64,000 nucleotides of DNA from Streptomyces leeuwenhoekii. GTDB lineage: Bacteria > Actinomycetota > Actinomycetes > Streptomycetales > Streptomycetaceae. This document shows, in pieces, positions 1 to 8,372 of this stretch. The stretch is from NCBI RefSeq assembly GCF_001013905.1, contig NZ_LN831790.1, forward strand, positions 4,540,001-4,604,000, read 5' to 3'. The notes beneath the pieces were generated by a model, which worked only from the letters and a program-made list of their open reading frames with translations, made no database searches and was not told the origin of the DNA. Position numbers and translations under genes: made by a program. Position 1 is the first letter of the stretch. Each line of letters starts with the position of its first letter.

Positions 1-80
1 GTACGCCGTTCCCGTGACGACGAGATCGATGCCGTACGCCGTTCCCGTGACGGCGAGATCGATGCCGTACGGCGTGCCCG
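1..80. repeat. 33-bp tandem repeat at window edge
   Basis: Two 33-bp copies (1-33 and 34-66) differ at one base, and a third copy begins at 67 before diverging. In one plus-strand frame the unit reads as the 11-residue motif SMPYAVPVTAR. The length is a multiple of three, so the repeat could be the 3' end of a gene that starts left of the window. It lies upstream of the HbhA-like gene start, so it is probably not part of that gene. Confidence 0.75.
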
Positions 81-253
81 CGGCGGCGACGGGGCAGGCG
101 GCGGTCAGGGCGCCGCGCGCCGCACCCGCGGGGCCGGTGGCGGCGACGCCGGTCCGCGCCCGTCGAACGGGTGAGACGGAAGCGTGGTCCGGCCGGACGA
201 GCGCGGAACCCCACACAACCCTCAAAGCGAACGTGACCGGGAGGTCCAGCACC

Positions 254-871
254 ATGGCCATCACCGACGACCTGCGCAAGACCCTCAGCGACCCCACCCC
301 GCTCTACTTCGCCGCGGGCACCGCCGACCTGGCCTGGCAGCAGGCGAAGAAGGTGCCCGTGCTGGTGGAGCAGTTGCGCACCGAGGCCCCGTCCCGCATC
401 GAGGCCGTCCGCAACACCGACCCGAAGGACGTCCAGCAGAAGGCGACCGCGCGGGTCAAGGAGACGCAGTCGACCCTCCAGACCAAGGTGAACGAGTTCC
501 TGGGCTCCCTCGACACCGACCTGAAGAAGCTCGGTGAGACCGCCCAGGGCCTCGCGCTGCGCGGGGTGGGCGTCGCCGCCGAGTACGCCGTCAAGGCCCG
601 GGAGACCTACGAGAAGGTCGCCGAGCACGGCGAGCAGGCCGTGCGCACCTGGCGCGGCCAGGCCGCCGAGGGCATCGAGGACATCGCCGAGGGGGTGGAG
701 GAGCTGGCCGTGGCCGTCGAGCCGAAGGCCGAGCCGGTCACGGTCGAGGAGGACAAGCCCGCCGGCGCCAAGGCCGATCCGGCCGCGGCGAAGAAGGCCC
801 CGGCCGCCAGGAAGGCCCCGGTGCGGAAGCCGGCCCCCGGCGCGAAGAAGACGACCCCGTCCGCCCAGTGA
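254..871 (+). CDS. HbhA-like heparin-binding/helical protein
   Basis: A 205-residue protein resembling mycobacterial heparin-binding haemagglutinin (HbhA) homologues common in Streptomyces. Residues 1-165 are a highly charged, probably coiled-coil helical region. The C-terminal ~40 residues are a Lys/Pro/Ala tail with repeated KKAPAARKAPVRKPAP-like segments, comparable to the lysine-rich heparin- or DNA-binding tail of HbhA. There is no signal peptide or membrane segment. The ATG at 254 is chosen because GGGAGG lies at 239-244; the open frame continues upstream to 14 but that part is low-complexity Ala/Arg/Pro sequence. The DUF2516 gene follows on the same strand. Adhesion is the family role in mycobacteria; in a soil actinomycete a cytoplasmic or membrane-associated structural role is equally possible. 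Confidence 0.8.
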   Translation: MAITDDLRKTLSDPTPLYFAAGTADLAWQQAKKVPVLVEQLRTEAPSRIEAVRNTDPKDVQQKATARVKETQSTLQTKVNEFLGSLDTDLKKLGETAQGLALRGVGVAAEYAVKARETYEKVAEHGEQAVRTWRGQAAEGIEDIAEGVEELAVAVEPKAEPVTVEEDKPAGAKADPAAAKKAPAARKAPVRKPAPGAKKTTPSAQ

Positions 872-1018
872 GCCGTCCGAGCCGTCCGTGACCGGGCGGC
901 GGACGAACAGGGATGTACGGGGACGGGCCGGGCACTCGCGGGGTGCCCGGCCCGTTCCTCCGGTAGTGGGCCCGTGCTTGCGGGTACGGTGACCGCGTAA
1001 GTCGACGAGCCGAGTCTG

Positions 1019-1372
1019 GTGGTGGACGTTGTGCTGATGCAGGGATTCGCCGGGTTCATGTGGCTGCTGAGCATGGCCCTGATCCTTTTCAGCGGTTTCG
1101 CGCTGATCGACGCCGCCACGCGCCGCGAGGACGCCTACCGGGCGGCGGACAAGCAGACCAAGCCTTTCTGGCTGATCATCCTCGGGCTCGCCTTCGTGGT
1201 GAACCTGATCTTCAACATCCTGTCCTTCCTGCCGATCATCGGCCTGATCGCGACGATCGTGTACATGGTCGACGTCCGGCCCGCGCTGCGCGGCCTGCCG
1301 GGCGGCGGCCGCAGCACCCGCCGCGGCTCCAGCAGCGACGGTCCGTACGGGCCGTACAACGGCGGGCGGTAG
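1019..1372 (+). CDS. DUF2516 family membrane protein
   Basis: A small membrane protein of 117 residues. Two hydrophobic helices are visible, near residues 8-30 and 50-82, followed by a Gly/Arg/Ser-rich tail ending SSSDGPYGPYNGGR. This matches the DUF2516 family, which in Streptomyces commonly follows the hbhA-like gene. Function is unknown. The GTG at 1019 gives the longest form. The ATG at 1037 (MQGFAGF) also begins right before the first helix and may be the true start, since neither has a strong ribosome-binding site. Confidence 0.8.
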   Translation: MVDVVLMQGFAGFMWLLSMALILFSGFALIDAATRREDAYRAADKQTKPFWLIILGLAFVVNLIFNILSFLPIIGLIATIVYMVDVRPALRGLPGGGRSTRRGSSSDGPYGPYNGGR

Positions 1373-1464
1373 GCCCCAACCTTCCGGAGCCCGCCCGGCA
1401 GGACCGCTCGGCAGGTCCGCTCGGCAGGACCACCCGGCGGGGTCCACCCGGCGGGACCGCCCGG

Positions 1465-2862
1465 TTACGGCACGCGGTCCAGCAGCAGGACCGCCACGTC
1501 GTCGGTCAGCTCGCCGCCGTTGAGGTCGCGGACCTCGTTCACCGCCGCCTGCAGCAGCTCCTCGCCGCGCAGGCCCTGAGCGAGCTGGCGGCGGACCATC
1601 TCCACCATGCCCTCCTGGCCGAGCCGCTCGCGGCCCGCGCCGACCCGGCCCTCGATCAGGCCGTCGGTGTAGAGCATCAGGGTCCACTCCGCGCCCAGCT
1701 CGACCTGCATCCGCGGCCAGCGCGCGCCGGGCAGCAGCCCGAGCGCCGGGCCGTTGTTGTCGTACGGCAGCAGCCGCGCGGGGCGGCCGGGCGCGGCGAT
1801 CAGCGGCGCCGGGTGACCGGCCAGGCACAGTCCGGCGCGGCGGCCGTCCGGGGCGATGTCCACCGCGCACAGGGTGGCGAAGATCTCGTCGTCCGACCGC
1901 TCGTGCTCCAGCACCTCCTGGAGCGTGCCGAGCAGCTCGTCGCCGCACAGGCCCGCCAGGGTCAGCGCGCGCCAGGCGATGCGCAGCTCGACGCCGAGCG
2001 CCGCCTCGTCCGGACCGTGGCCGCAGACATCGCCGATCATGGCGTGCACGGTGCCGTCGGGGGTCCGTACGACATCGTAGAAGTCACCGCCGAGCAGGGC
2101 GCGGGAGCGGCCGGGGCGGTAGCGGGCGGCGAAGCGCAGCGGGGAGCCCTCCAGGAGAGGCGTCGGCAGCAGACCGCGCTCCAGGCGGCGGTTCTCCTGG
2201 GCGCGCAGCCTGCCCTCGGCGAGCCGCCGCTCGGCCGATTCCGACCGCTTGCGTTCGACGGCGTACCGGATCGCCCGGCTCAGCAGCCGGCCGTCCAGTT
2301 CGTCGCGGAACAGGTAGTCCTGGGCGCCCACGCGCACCGCCTCCGCGCCGCGCTCGGCGTCGTTCGACGCGGTCAGGGCGAGGACGGCGTGCCGGGGCGC
2401 GAGCTCCAGCACGTGCCGCAGCACCGCCAGCTCGTCGTCGTCGCCGTCGCCCGCCCGGCCGGGGGCGGGCAGCGCGAGGTCCAGCAGGATGCAGTGGACG
2501 TCGTCGGTGAGCAGCCGCTCGGCCTCGGTGAGGTTGCGGGCGGTGCGGACGCGGATCGGCTTCCCGGCCTGGTCGAGCAGGTCGGGGACGATCGGCGAAC
2601 CGGCCGGGTCGTCCTCGATCAGGAGCAGCGTCAGGTTGGTGGGAGTGCTGTTCTCCGCGGTGTTCCTGGCGGTCTCGGCGTTCCTCGGCTGCCCGGTGTC
2701 GGCGGAGTCGATGGTGTTCGTGGTGTTCTCGGCGGCGTCCCGCGTGTGCGCGGCGCGCGCCTCGGAGTGCTCCGCGGGCGTGCGGCCGCCCGCGGACGCT
2801 GCCTGCGCCTGACCACTTTCCACGGCCGGGATCGCTCGGGGCCGCGGTACGGGTACGGGCAT
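1465..2862 (-). CDS. Response-regulator receiver / SpoIIE-type PP2C phosphatase
   Basis: A 465-residue cytoplasmic signalling protein. Residues 1-75 are a disordered Ala/Thr/Glu-rich leader. Residues ~76-200 form a receiver domain (LLLIEDD, likely phosphoacceptor Asp near 128 in CILLDLALP). A short helical linker leads to a PP2C/SpoIIE Ser/Thr phosphatase domain (~235-462) with metal-binding motifs GGDFYD, GDVCGHG and YTDGLIE. Such RsbU-like proteins dephosphorylate anti-sigma antagonist proteins in partner-switching pathways; receiver phosphorylation would control the phosphatase. No sigma factor or STAS gene lies beside it, so the partner is unknown. The ATG at 2862 has GGAAGGAA about nine bases upstream; the in-frame ATG at 2895 has no such site. 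Confidence 0.9.
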   Translation of the reverse strand: MPVPVPRPRAIPAVESGQAQAASAGGRTPAEHSEARAAHTRDAAENTTNTIDSADTGQPRNAETARNTAENSTPTNLTLLLIEDDPAGSPIVPDLLDQAGKPIRVRTARNLTEAERLLTDDVHCILLDLALPAPGRAGDGDDDELAVLRHVLELAPRHAVLALTASNDAERGAEAVRVGAQDYLFRDELDGRLLSRAIRYAVERKRSESAERRLAEGRLRAQENRRLERGLLPTPLLEGSPLRFAARYRPGRSRALLGGDFYDVVRTPDGTVHAMIGDVCGHGPDEAALGVELRIAWRALTLAGLCGDELLGTLQEVLEHERSDDEIFATLCAVDIAPDGRRAGLCLAGHPAPLIAAPGRPARLLPYDNNGPALGLLPGARWPRMQVELGAEWTLMLYTDGLIEGRVGAGRERLGQEGMVEMVRRQLAQGLRGEELLQAAVNEVRDLNGGELTDDVAVLLLDRVP

Positions 2863-3169
2863 CGTCTTGGGTTCCTTCCCTCCCCCCGAGGGCATGGCGG
2901 GGCGAGGGACCTCGACCCACCGACGGGGACCATAGCGGGTGCCGGCGCCGCAGCGGAATGGCGTGGGGCACGCCGCTCGGCCACCGGCCACTGTCATATG
3001 CCGCTTTCCGTGGCGCAGTTGGACACGACGACCGGGCTCGCGGGATGACGAACGTCACGCCGGGGCGGGCCCTCGGGGGCGGGGGCGCGTGGACTGGGTC
3101 ACGTGGCCCAGGTCACCTCCCGTGGACCGCCGCCGAGTTGGCGCTCCGGGCCGGTCCGGCTCCCGCCGC
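2863..3169. other. Intergenic region upstream of the phosphatase gene
   Basis: This stretch separates two minus-strand genes and must hold the promoter of the receiver-phosphatase gene. The only clear structure is a 16-bp near-palindrome at 3095-3110, TGGGTCACGTGGCCCA, matching its own reverse complement at 14 of 16 positions around a CACGTG core. No small gene with good codon bias is apparent. Confidence 0.5.
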
Positions 3170-4261
3170 TCAGGCCGGGTCCGGGCGCACCACCCCCAGG
3201 ATGGGCATGGAGCCGGCCCCCGCGATCGTCACCGTCCGCCCCGGTCGCGGGGCGTGCACGACCCGGCCGTCACCGACGTACATCCCTACGTGGCTGGCGT
3301 CCTCGAAGTAGATGATCAGGTCGCCGGGGCGCATGTCCTCGGTCTCGACCTGCCGCAGTTGCTTCCACTGCTGCTGCGAGGTGCGCGGGATGGCGAGGCC
3401 GGCCGACGCCCAGGCCCGTGAGGTCAGCCCGGAGCAGTCGTACGCCGCGGGGCCCTCGGCCCCCCACGCGTACGGCTTGCCGACCTGGGCGGTGGCGAAT
3501 TCCACGGCCTTCCTGCCGTCCTCGGACGCCTCGCCGCCGATCTCCTCCATGATCCCGGAGCCGAGCCAGGCGGTCTGCGCCCGTTGCGCGGCCTCCCGCT
3601 CCAGCTTCGCCAGGCGTTCCCGCTCCTCCTTCTCCAGCTCGGACTCGACCTTCTCGGCCCGCGCGATCTGCTTCTCGATCTTCTTCTGGGCGGCGGCCCT
3701 GGCCTTGCGGTTCGCCTCCAGCCTCCGCCACTGGGTGGAGGCGTCCTCGGCGTAGGTCTTCAGGTCCTGCTGGGCGCGTTCGGTCTCCGCGATCAGGCCC
3801 TTGGTGGCACGCTGGCCCTGGATCACCCGGCCCGTGCCGTCCAGGAACTCCCGCGGGTCGTCGCTCAGCACCAGCTTCGCCTCGTCCGGCAGTCCGCCGG
3901 AGCGGTACTGGGCGCGGGCCGCGGCACCGGCCCACTCCTTGAGCAGGGCCAGCCGCTGCCGGCCCTCGACGATCTTCCGGGCCAGCGCGGCGAGTTCGGC
4001 GGACTGCCGCCGCGTCCGCTCCTCGACCGCGTTGTACTCGTCCGTGGCCACCGCCGCCGCCCGGTAGAGCCTGTCGAGCTGCTCGCGTACGGCTTCCAGG
4101 TCCTTGGCGCCGGGAGCGGAGGCGCCCGGCGCCGGGGCACCGACGGCCGGTGACGGCGCGGGGCCGGGGTCCGCGAACGCCGTGCCCGGCGCGGCCAGCA
4201 CGGTCACCGCGCACACCACGGTCACGGCCGCTGCGATCAGACCGCGGTTGCCGGTACCCAT
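3170..4261 (-). CDS. Secreted NlpC/P60 peptidoglycan hydrolase with coiled-coil
   Basis: A 363-residue exported cell-wall endopeptidase of the RipA/p60 type. Residues 1-30 form a signal peptide with an AFA cleavage site. Residues ~53-235 are a long charged coiled coil. Residues ~245-363 are the NlpC/P60 (C40) domain with the triad Cys276 (YDCSGL), His324 (SHVGMY) and His336 (VVHAPR). The family cleaves peptide stems of peptidoglycan during growth, division or sporulation. The coiled coil resembles the autoinhibitory or FtsEX-interacting segment of such hydrolases, which is inference here. The start has a GGGGGC-rich ribosome site just upstream. Confidence 0.93.
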   Translation of the reverse strand: MGTGNRGLIAAAVTVVCAVTVLAAPGTAFADPGPAPSPAVGAPAPGASAPGAKDLEAVREQLDRLYRAAAVATDEYNAVEERTRRQSAELAALARKIVEGRQRLALLKEWAGAAARAQYRSGGLPDEAKLVLSDDPREFLDGTGRVIQGQRATKGLIAETERAQQDLKTYAEDASTQWRRLEANRKARAAAQKKIEKQIARAEKVESELEKEERERLAKLEREAAQRAQTAWLGSGIMEEIGGEASEDGRKAVEFATAQVGKPYAWGAEGPAAYDCSGLTSRAWASAGLAIPRTSQQQWKQLRQVETEDMRPGDLIIYFEDASHVGMYVGDGRVVHAPRPGRTVTIAGAGSMPILGVVRPDPA

Positions 4262-4473
4262 ACCTTGCCCCCAACTGATTAACCGTCAGTAACATAGGCC
4301 GCCTGAGGGATGGTGCCATGCCGGCGCGGAAAGCGACAGAGGCGGCGCCGGTGGCGCCCCTTCCCTCCCGCCCCTGGCGCATCGTCTCCCCCTGCTGGGT
4401 GACGTACGACGCAGGGTGATCGTTCCCTGGCGGGCGGGGGCGTTCAGGGGTGCCCGGGGGCGCCCAGGGGCGT

Positions 4474-5322
4474 TCAGGGGCGCGGGGCCAGCGCCGCCCA
4501 CCGCACGGTGACCTCCCCCTGCCGCCAGCGCGCGGGGCCGTCCGTCACCGGCCAGTCCGCCGTCAGGTCCCGCACCGTCCGGATCCAGCGCTGGCGGGCG
4601 CCGTAGGCGGCGTAGGGCGCGGCGGCGGCCCAGGCGCGGTCGAAGTCCCGCAGGAAGGCGTGCACGGGCTCGCCGGGGACGTTGCGGTGGATCAGCGCCT
4701 TCGGCAGCCGTTCGGCCAGGTCGGAGGGGCGGTCCAGGGAGCCCAGGCGGGTGGCGAAGGTGACCGTGCGGGGCCCCTCGGGGCCGAGCGCGACCCACAC
4801 GTGCCGGCGACCGATCTCGTCGCAGGTCCCCTCGACCAGCAGCCCGCCCCGGGAGTGCGCCGTGGCCGGGGCGAGCCGCGCGCACAGGCGCTGCCAGACG
4901 GCGGCCACCTCGTGCTCGGCGTACTGGCGCAGCACGTTGGCCGCGCGGATCAGGTGCGGGCGCTGGGGGATCGGGATCTCGAAGCCGCCGTGCCGGAAGA
5001 CGAGCCCCTCGCGCGCGTACGGCCCGGCCGCCGCGACCCGCGCCGGGTCGATCTCGACGCCCACCACGCGCGCGCGGGGCGCTGCCGTCCGCAGGCGGCC
5101 CAGCAGCTCGACGGCGGTCCAGGGGGCCGCCCCGTAACCGAGGTCGACGGCGACGGGGTCGGCGGCGCGGCGCAGCTCCGCGCCGTGCGTGGCCGCGATC
5201 CAGCGGTCCATGCGGCGCAGTCGGTTCGGGTTGGTCGTCCCGCGCGTGACCGTCCCCACGACGGGGGCCGCCCCGCCCGGGCGAAGCCGGGAGCGGGGGA
5301 GGGCCGAGGTGCGGGAAGTCAT
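4474..5322 (-). CDS. SAM-dependent class I methyltransferase
   Basis: A 282-residue protein with a Rossmann-type SAM-binding core: VDLGYGAAPWTAVELL (motif I), VVGVEIDPARV (motif II) and the RAANVLRQY region. It is conserved beside mshA in streptomycetes but its substrate is not recognisable. The ATG at 5322 is preferred over the longer frame because TACCCT sits seven bases upstream, giving a leaderless transcript; the upstream extension is Pro/Arg-rich and poorly coding. It is divergent from mshA across a 260-bp region holding direct repeats and a SigR-like promoter. Confidence 0.85.
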   Translation of the reverse strand: MTSRTSALPRSRLRPGGAAPVVGTVTRGTTNPNRLRRMDRWIAATHGAELRRAADPVAVDLGYGAAPWTAVELLGRLRTAAPRARVVGVEIDPARVAAAGPYAREGLVFRHGGFEIPIPQRPHLIRAANVLRQYAEHEVAAVWQRLCARLAPATAHSRGGLLVEGTCDEIGRRHVWVALGPEGPRTVTFATRLGSLDRPSDLAERLPKALIHRNVPGEPVHAFLRDFDRAWAAAAPYAAYGARQRWIRTVRDLTADWPVTDGPARWRQGEVTVRWAALAPRP

Positions 5323-5412
5323 GCGTACGAGGGTATGCGGATGCCCGGAGACGGCCGGCACACCGGACGGCGGCCCGGCACCCGGGCACCCCGCGGAGCG
5401 TCCCGCCCACCC

Positions 5413-5458
5413 CGTCGGACGGTTGAGCGAGCACCTCCCCGTCGAACGGTTGAGCGAG
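5413..5458. repeat. Pair of 19-bp direct repeats upstream of mshA
   Basis: Positions 5413-5431 and 5440-5458 carry the same 19-bp sequence, CGTCGRACGGTTGAGCGAG, with one mismatch and a 27-bp period. They lie between the divergent methyltransferase and mshA starts, upstream of the SigR-like promoter. They could be operator half-sites or a small tandem duplication. Confidence 0.7.
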
Positions 5459-5490
5459 GCGCGGTAATGCTTCGGCAAAGCTCGCGCGCG

Positions 5491-5518
5491 GGGAATGGGA
5501 ATGCCGCCTTCCGATGTT
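5491..5518 (+). promoter_or_regulatory. Candidate SigR promoter of mshA
   Basis: GGGAAT at 5491-5496, a 19-base spacer and GTT at 5516-5518 fit the SigR (thiol-oxidative stress ECF sigma factor) consensus GGAAT-N18/19-GTT. The inferred transcription start lies about 55 bases before the mshA GTG. Work in S. coelicolor has placed mshA in the SigR-RsrA regulon, which agrees with the site. Confidence 0.65.
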
Positions 5519-5582
5519 CCCACCCCGTGGAGGGCGGCGCGTGTCCTCCGACCGGCATGCCCGCAGCAAGGAGGAACGCCAC

Positions 5583-6920
5583 GTGAGCCAGTACGTCAGC
5601 AGGCTCGGGCGTCGCTCTCCGGCGGCTCCCTCGCGCCTCCGGCTGCACCGGCGGCCCCGCCGGGTCGCGATGCTCTCCGTGCACACGTCCCCGCTCCACC
5701 AGCCCGGCACCGGTGACGCGGGCGGCATGAACGTCTACATCGTGGAGCTCGCGCAGCGCCTGGCCGAGATCAACATCGAGGTCGAGATCTTCACCCGGGC
5801 GACCACCGCCGCGCTGCCCCCGGCCGTGGAGCTGTCCCCCGGCGTGCTCGTCCGGCACGTCGACGCGGGCCCCTACGAGGGGCTGGCCAAGGAGGACCTC
5901 CCGGCCCAGCTCTGCGCCTTCACGCACGGCGTGATGCAGGCGTGGGCCGGCCACCGCCCCGGCTACTACGACCTGGTCCACTCCCACTACTGGCTCTCCG
6001 GCCACGTCGGCTGGCTCGCCGCCCAGCGCTGGGGCGCCCCCCTGGTGCACGCCATGCACACCATGGCCAAGGTCAAGAACGCCAACCTGGCCGAGGGCGA
6101 CACTCCCGAGCCCGCCGCCCGGGTCATCGGCGAGACGCAGGTGGTCGCCGCCGCCGACCGGCTGATCGCCAACACCGCCGAAGAGGCCGACGAGCTGGTC
6201 CTGCACTACGCCGCCGACCCCGCCAAGGTCGCCGTGGTCCACCCGGGCGTGAACCTCGACCGGTTCCGCCCGGCCGACGGGCGCGCCGCCGCCCGCGCCC
6301 GCCTCGGCCTGCCGCAGGACGCCCTGATCCCCCTCTTCGCCGGCCGCATACAGCCCCTGAAGGCTCCGGACGTGCTGCTGCGCGCGGTGGCCGTCCTGCT
6401 CGACGAGCGCCCGGAGCTGCGCTCCCGCCTCGTCGTCCCCGTGGTCGGCGGCCCGAGCGGCTCCGGCCTCGCCAAGCCGGAGGGTCTGCAGAAGCTGGCG
6501 GCCCGCCTCGGCATCGCGGACGTCGTGCGGTTCCGCCCGCCCGTCGGGCAGGACCAGCTCGCGGACTGGTTCCGGGCCGCGTCGGTGCTCGTCATGCCGT
6601 CCTACAGCGAGTCGTTCGGCCTGGTCGCCATCGAGGCGCAGGCGGCCGGCACCCCGGTGCTCGCCGCCGCGGTCGGCGGGCTCCCCGTCGCGGTGCGCGA
6701 CCGGACGACGGGCTTCCTCGTCCAGGGGCACGATCCCGCCGCCTACGCGCGCGTGCTGCGCGATTTCGCCGACGACCCGGCGCTCACGCCCCGGATGGGC
6801 GAGGCCGCCGCCCGGCACGCGCGGTCCTTCGGCTGGGACACCGCCGCGGCGGCCACCGCCGACGTCTACACGGCCGCGATCACCTCCCACCGCCGTCGCG
6901 TACGCTCGCACCATGGCTGA
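5583..6920 (+). CDS. mshA: D-inositol-3-phosphate glycosyltransferase MshA
   Basis: A 445-residue GT4 glycosyltransferase catalysing the first step of mycothiol synthesis: transfer of GlcNAc from UDP-GlcNAc to 1L-myo-inositol-1-phosphate. The diagnostic N-terminal block [20 protein letters not shown], the [16 protein letters not shown] segment and the EX7E-type [20 protein letters not shown] motif are intact. GTG at 5583 has AAGGAGG at 5568-5574; the longer frame from 5514 adds an Arg-rich leader without a ribosome site. Mycothiol is the actinobacterial low-molecular-weight thiol, so the SigR-like promoter upstream fits redox control. The ybjN gene overlaps the last eight bases. Confidence 0.96.
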   Translation: MSQYVSRLGRRSPAAPSRLRLHRRPRRVAMLSVHTSPLHQPGTGDAGGMNVYIVELAQRLAEINIEVEIFTRATTAALPPAVELSPGVLVRHVDAGPYEGLAKEDLPAQLCAFTHGVMQAWAGHRPGYYDLVHSHYWLSGHVGWLAAQRWGAPLVHAMHTMAKVKNANLAEGDTPEPAARVIGETQVVAAADRLIANTAEEADELVLHYAADPAKVAVVHPGVNLDRFRPADGRAAARARLGLPQDALIPLFAGRIQPLKAPDVLLRAVAVLLDERPELRSRLVVPVVGGPSGSGLAKPEGLQKLAARLGIADVVRFRPPVGQDQLADWFRAASVLVMPSYSESFGLVAIEAQAAGTPVLAAAVGGLPVAVRDRTTGFLVQGHDPAAYARVLRDFADDPALTPRMGEAAARHARSFGWDTAAAATADVYTAAITSHRRRVRSHHG

Positions 6921-7416
6921 GGCACAGAAGGCGGCGCAGCGGATCGTGGAGGGCGTCCTGAAGGACGCCGAGCTGGAATGGGAGAGCCCCGAGCCCGGCA
7001 ATTACGTCGTGAAGCTCCCGGGCACCCGCAAGCTGTCGACGACCGTCTCCCTCCTCCTCGGCCGTCACTCCCTCTCCCTCAACGCCTTCGTCGTCCGCCA
7101 CCCCGACGAGAACGAGGCCGGCGTCCACCGCTGGCTGCTGGAGCGCAACCTCAAGCTGTACGGCGTGAGTTACGCCGTCGACCGGCACGGCGACGTCTAC
7201 GTCACCGCACGCCTGCCGCTCGCCTCGGTCACCCCCGAGGAGATCGACCGCCTCCTCGGCCAGGTGCTGGAGGCCGCCGACGGCGCGTTCAACACCCTCC
7301 TGGAGATGGGCTTCGCGAGCGCGATCCGCAAGGAGTACGCGTGGCGGGTGGCGCGCGGGGAGTCGACGCGCAACCTGGAGGCGTTCCGCCACCTGACCGA
7401 GCGCCCCGCCGACTGA
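6913..7416 (+). CDS. YbjN domain-containing protein
   Basis: A 167-residue soluble protein of the YbjN family (type III secretion chaperone-like fold), with the conserved central region [18 protein letters not shown] and the [23 protein letters not shown] block. It overlaps the end of mshA by eight bases and may be co-transcribed with it. In addition TACGCT lies six bases before its ATG, inside the mshA coding sequence, so a leaderless internal promoter is plausible. Role unknown; the position suggests a link to mycothiol or stress physiology but nothing in the sequence proves it. Confidence 0.88.
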   Translation: MAEAQKAAQRIVEGVLKDAELEWESPEPGNYVVKLPGTRKLSTTVSLLLGRHSLSLNAFVVRHPDENEAGVHRWLLERNLKLYGVSYAVDRHGDVYVTARLPLASVTPEEIDRLLGQVLEAADGAFNTLLEMGFASAIRKEYAWRVARGESTRNLEAFRHLTERPAD

Positions 7417-7455
7417 GCCGGGCCGCCCGGCCGACCGAGCCGGGCCGCCCGGCCG
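7415..7455. terminator. Duplicated GC hairpin between convergent genes
   Basis: A 22-bp unit containing GAGCCGGGCCGCCCGGCCG occurs twice (7415-7433 and 7437-7455). Each copy is self-complementary (CCGGGC/GCCCGG), giving two tandem GC-rich hairpins between the convergent ybjN and AraC genes. A bidirectional transcription stop is likely, without a U-tract. Confidence 0.5.
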
Positions 7456-7516
7456 GGGGCCCGTCGCGTCGGCCGCCCGACCCCGTAGGTACGGGGCGCG
7501 GCGCGCGCCGCGGCCG

Positions 7517-8323
7517 TCAGCGGTTGGCGCCGGCCCGGTACCGCCCCGGCGGCACGCCCACCAGCCGCTTGAAGTGCCGGGTCAGATGCGCCTGGTCGTA
7601 GAAGCCGGTGGCGGCGGCCACCTCGGCGGGCCGGTGCCCCTCCAGCAGCAGCCGGCGGGCCCGGCCGACGCGCCGGGACATGAGGTACTGGTGCGGGGCG
7701 ATGCCGTACGCGGTGCTGAACGCCCGTACCAGATGGGCGGGATGCGCGTTCAGCAGCGCGGTGGCCTCCTCCAGCGCCAGCCCCTCGGTCACGCGGGCGT
7801 CCAGCAGCTCGCGCAGCCTGCGGGCGAGGGCGGGGTCCCGGCGCGGGGCGGGGCGGGACAGGCCCGGGCGCAGCGCGGCCCGCAGCCGCTCGCCGATCAG
7901 CGTCAGCCGGCTCGCCGCCTCCAGTTCGTCGCCGGGCCGGGTCAGCGCGGCGTGCACCTGCCCGACGCGCCGCCGCAGCACCGGATCGCGCAGGTCGGGC
8001 CCGTCCACGGCGGGGCCGATCAGGTCGTCGGCGAGGAAGGTGCCGTCCAGGTACAGCACCCGCTTGCGGAAGCCGTCCGCGGTCGCCGGGGCGCCGTTGT
8101 GCGGAACGTGCGGGGGCAGCAGCGACACCGTGTCGAGCGGGGTACCGTGCTCGTGCCGGTCCAGGTCGTAGCGGACGGCCCCCGCGTCCACGATCAGCAG
8201 CGTCCAGGCGTCGTGGACGTGCATCGGGTAGGCGTACTCGGTGAAGTGCGCGTGGAAGACCTCCACGACGCCTGGGACGCGCGGTCGCCAGGCGGAGACG
8301 GTCCCGTCGCGCTGCCCGGTCAT
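7517..8323 (-). CDS. AraC-family transcriptional regulator
   Basis: A 268-residue regulator with an N-terminal cupin-like sensing domain (HVHDAWTLLIVDAGAVRYDLDRHEHGTP) and a C-terminal pair of AraC helix-turn-helix motifs (LALEEATALLNAHPAHLVRAF and VAAATGFYDQAHLTRHFKRLVG). The ligand is unknown. ATG at 8323 is chosen because TACGTT sits six bases upstream, implying a leaderless mRNA; the frame extends further upstream but overlaps the divergent gene. It faces the DUF2000 gene at 8373 across only 49 bp, a layout typical of a regulator controlling its neighbour. Confidence 0.9.
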   Translation of the reverse strand: MTGQRDGTVSAWRPRVPGVVEVFHAHFTEYAYPMHVHDAWTLLIVDAGAVRYDLDRHEHGTPLDTVSLLPPHVPHNGAPATADGFRKRVLYLDGTFLADDLIGPAVDGPDLRDPVLRRRVGQVHAALTRPGDELEAASRLTLIGERLRAALRPGLSRPAPRRDPALARRLRELLDARVTEGLALEEATALLNAHPAHLVRAFSTAYGIAPHQYLMSRRVGRARRLLLEGHRPAEVAAATGFYDQAHLTRHFKRLVGVPPGRYRAGANR

Positions 8324-8372
8324 GCAAACAACGTACAAGACGCGGCCGCGCACCGGTCGGCATGCTGCCTGC

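Noticed and set aside
1060..3048. 662-residue plus-strand open frame
   Set aside because: It runs antisense over the receiver-phosphatase gene and across the DUF2516 gene; its composition is the Arg/Gly/Pro pattern of a shadow frame.
4262..4473. c-di-AMP (ydaO-type) riboswitch before the NlpC/P60 gene
   Set aside because: Such switches precede many actinomycete wall hydrolases, but the conserved ydaO core sequences are not visible upstream of this start.
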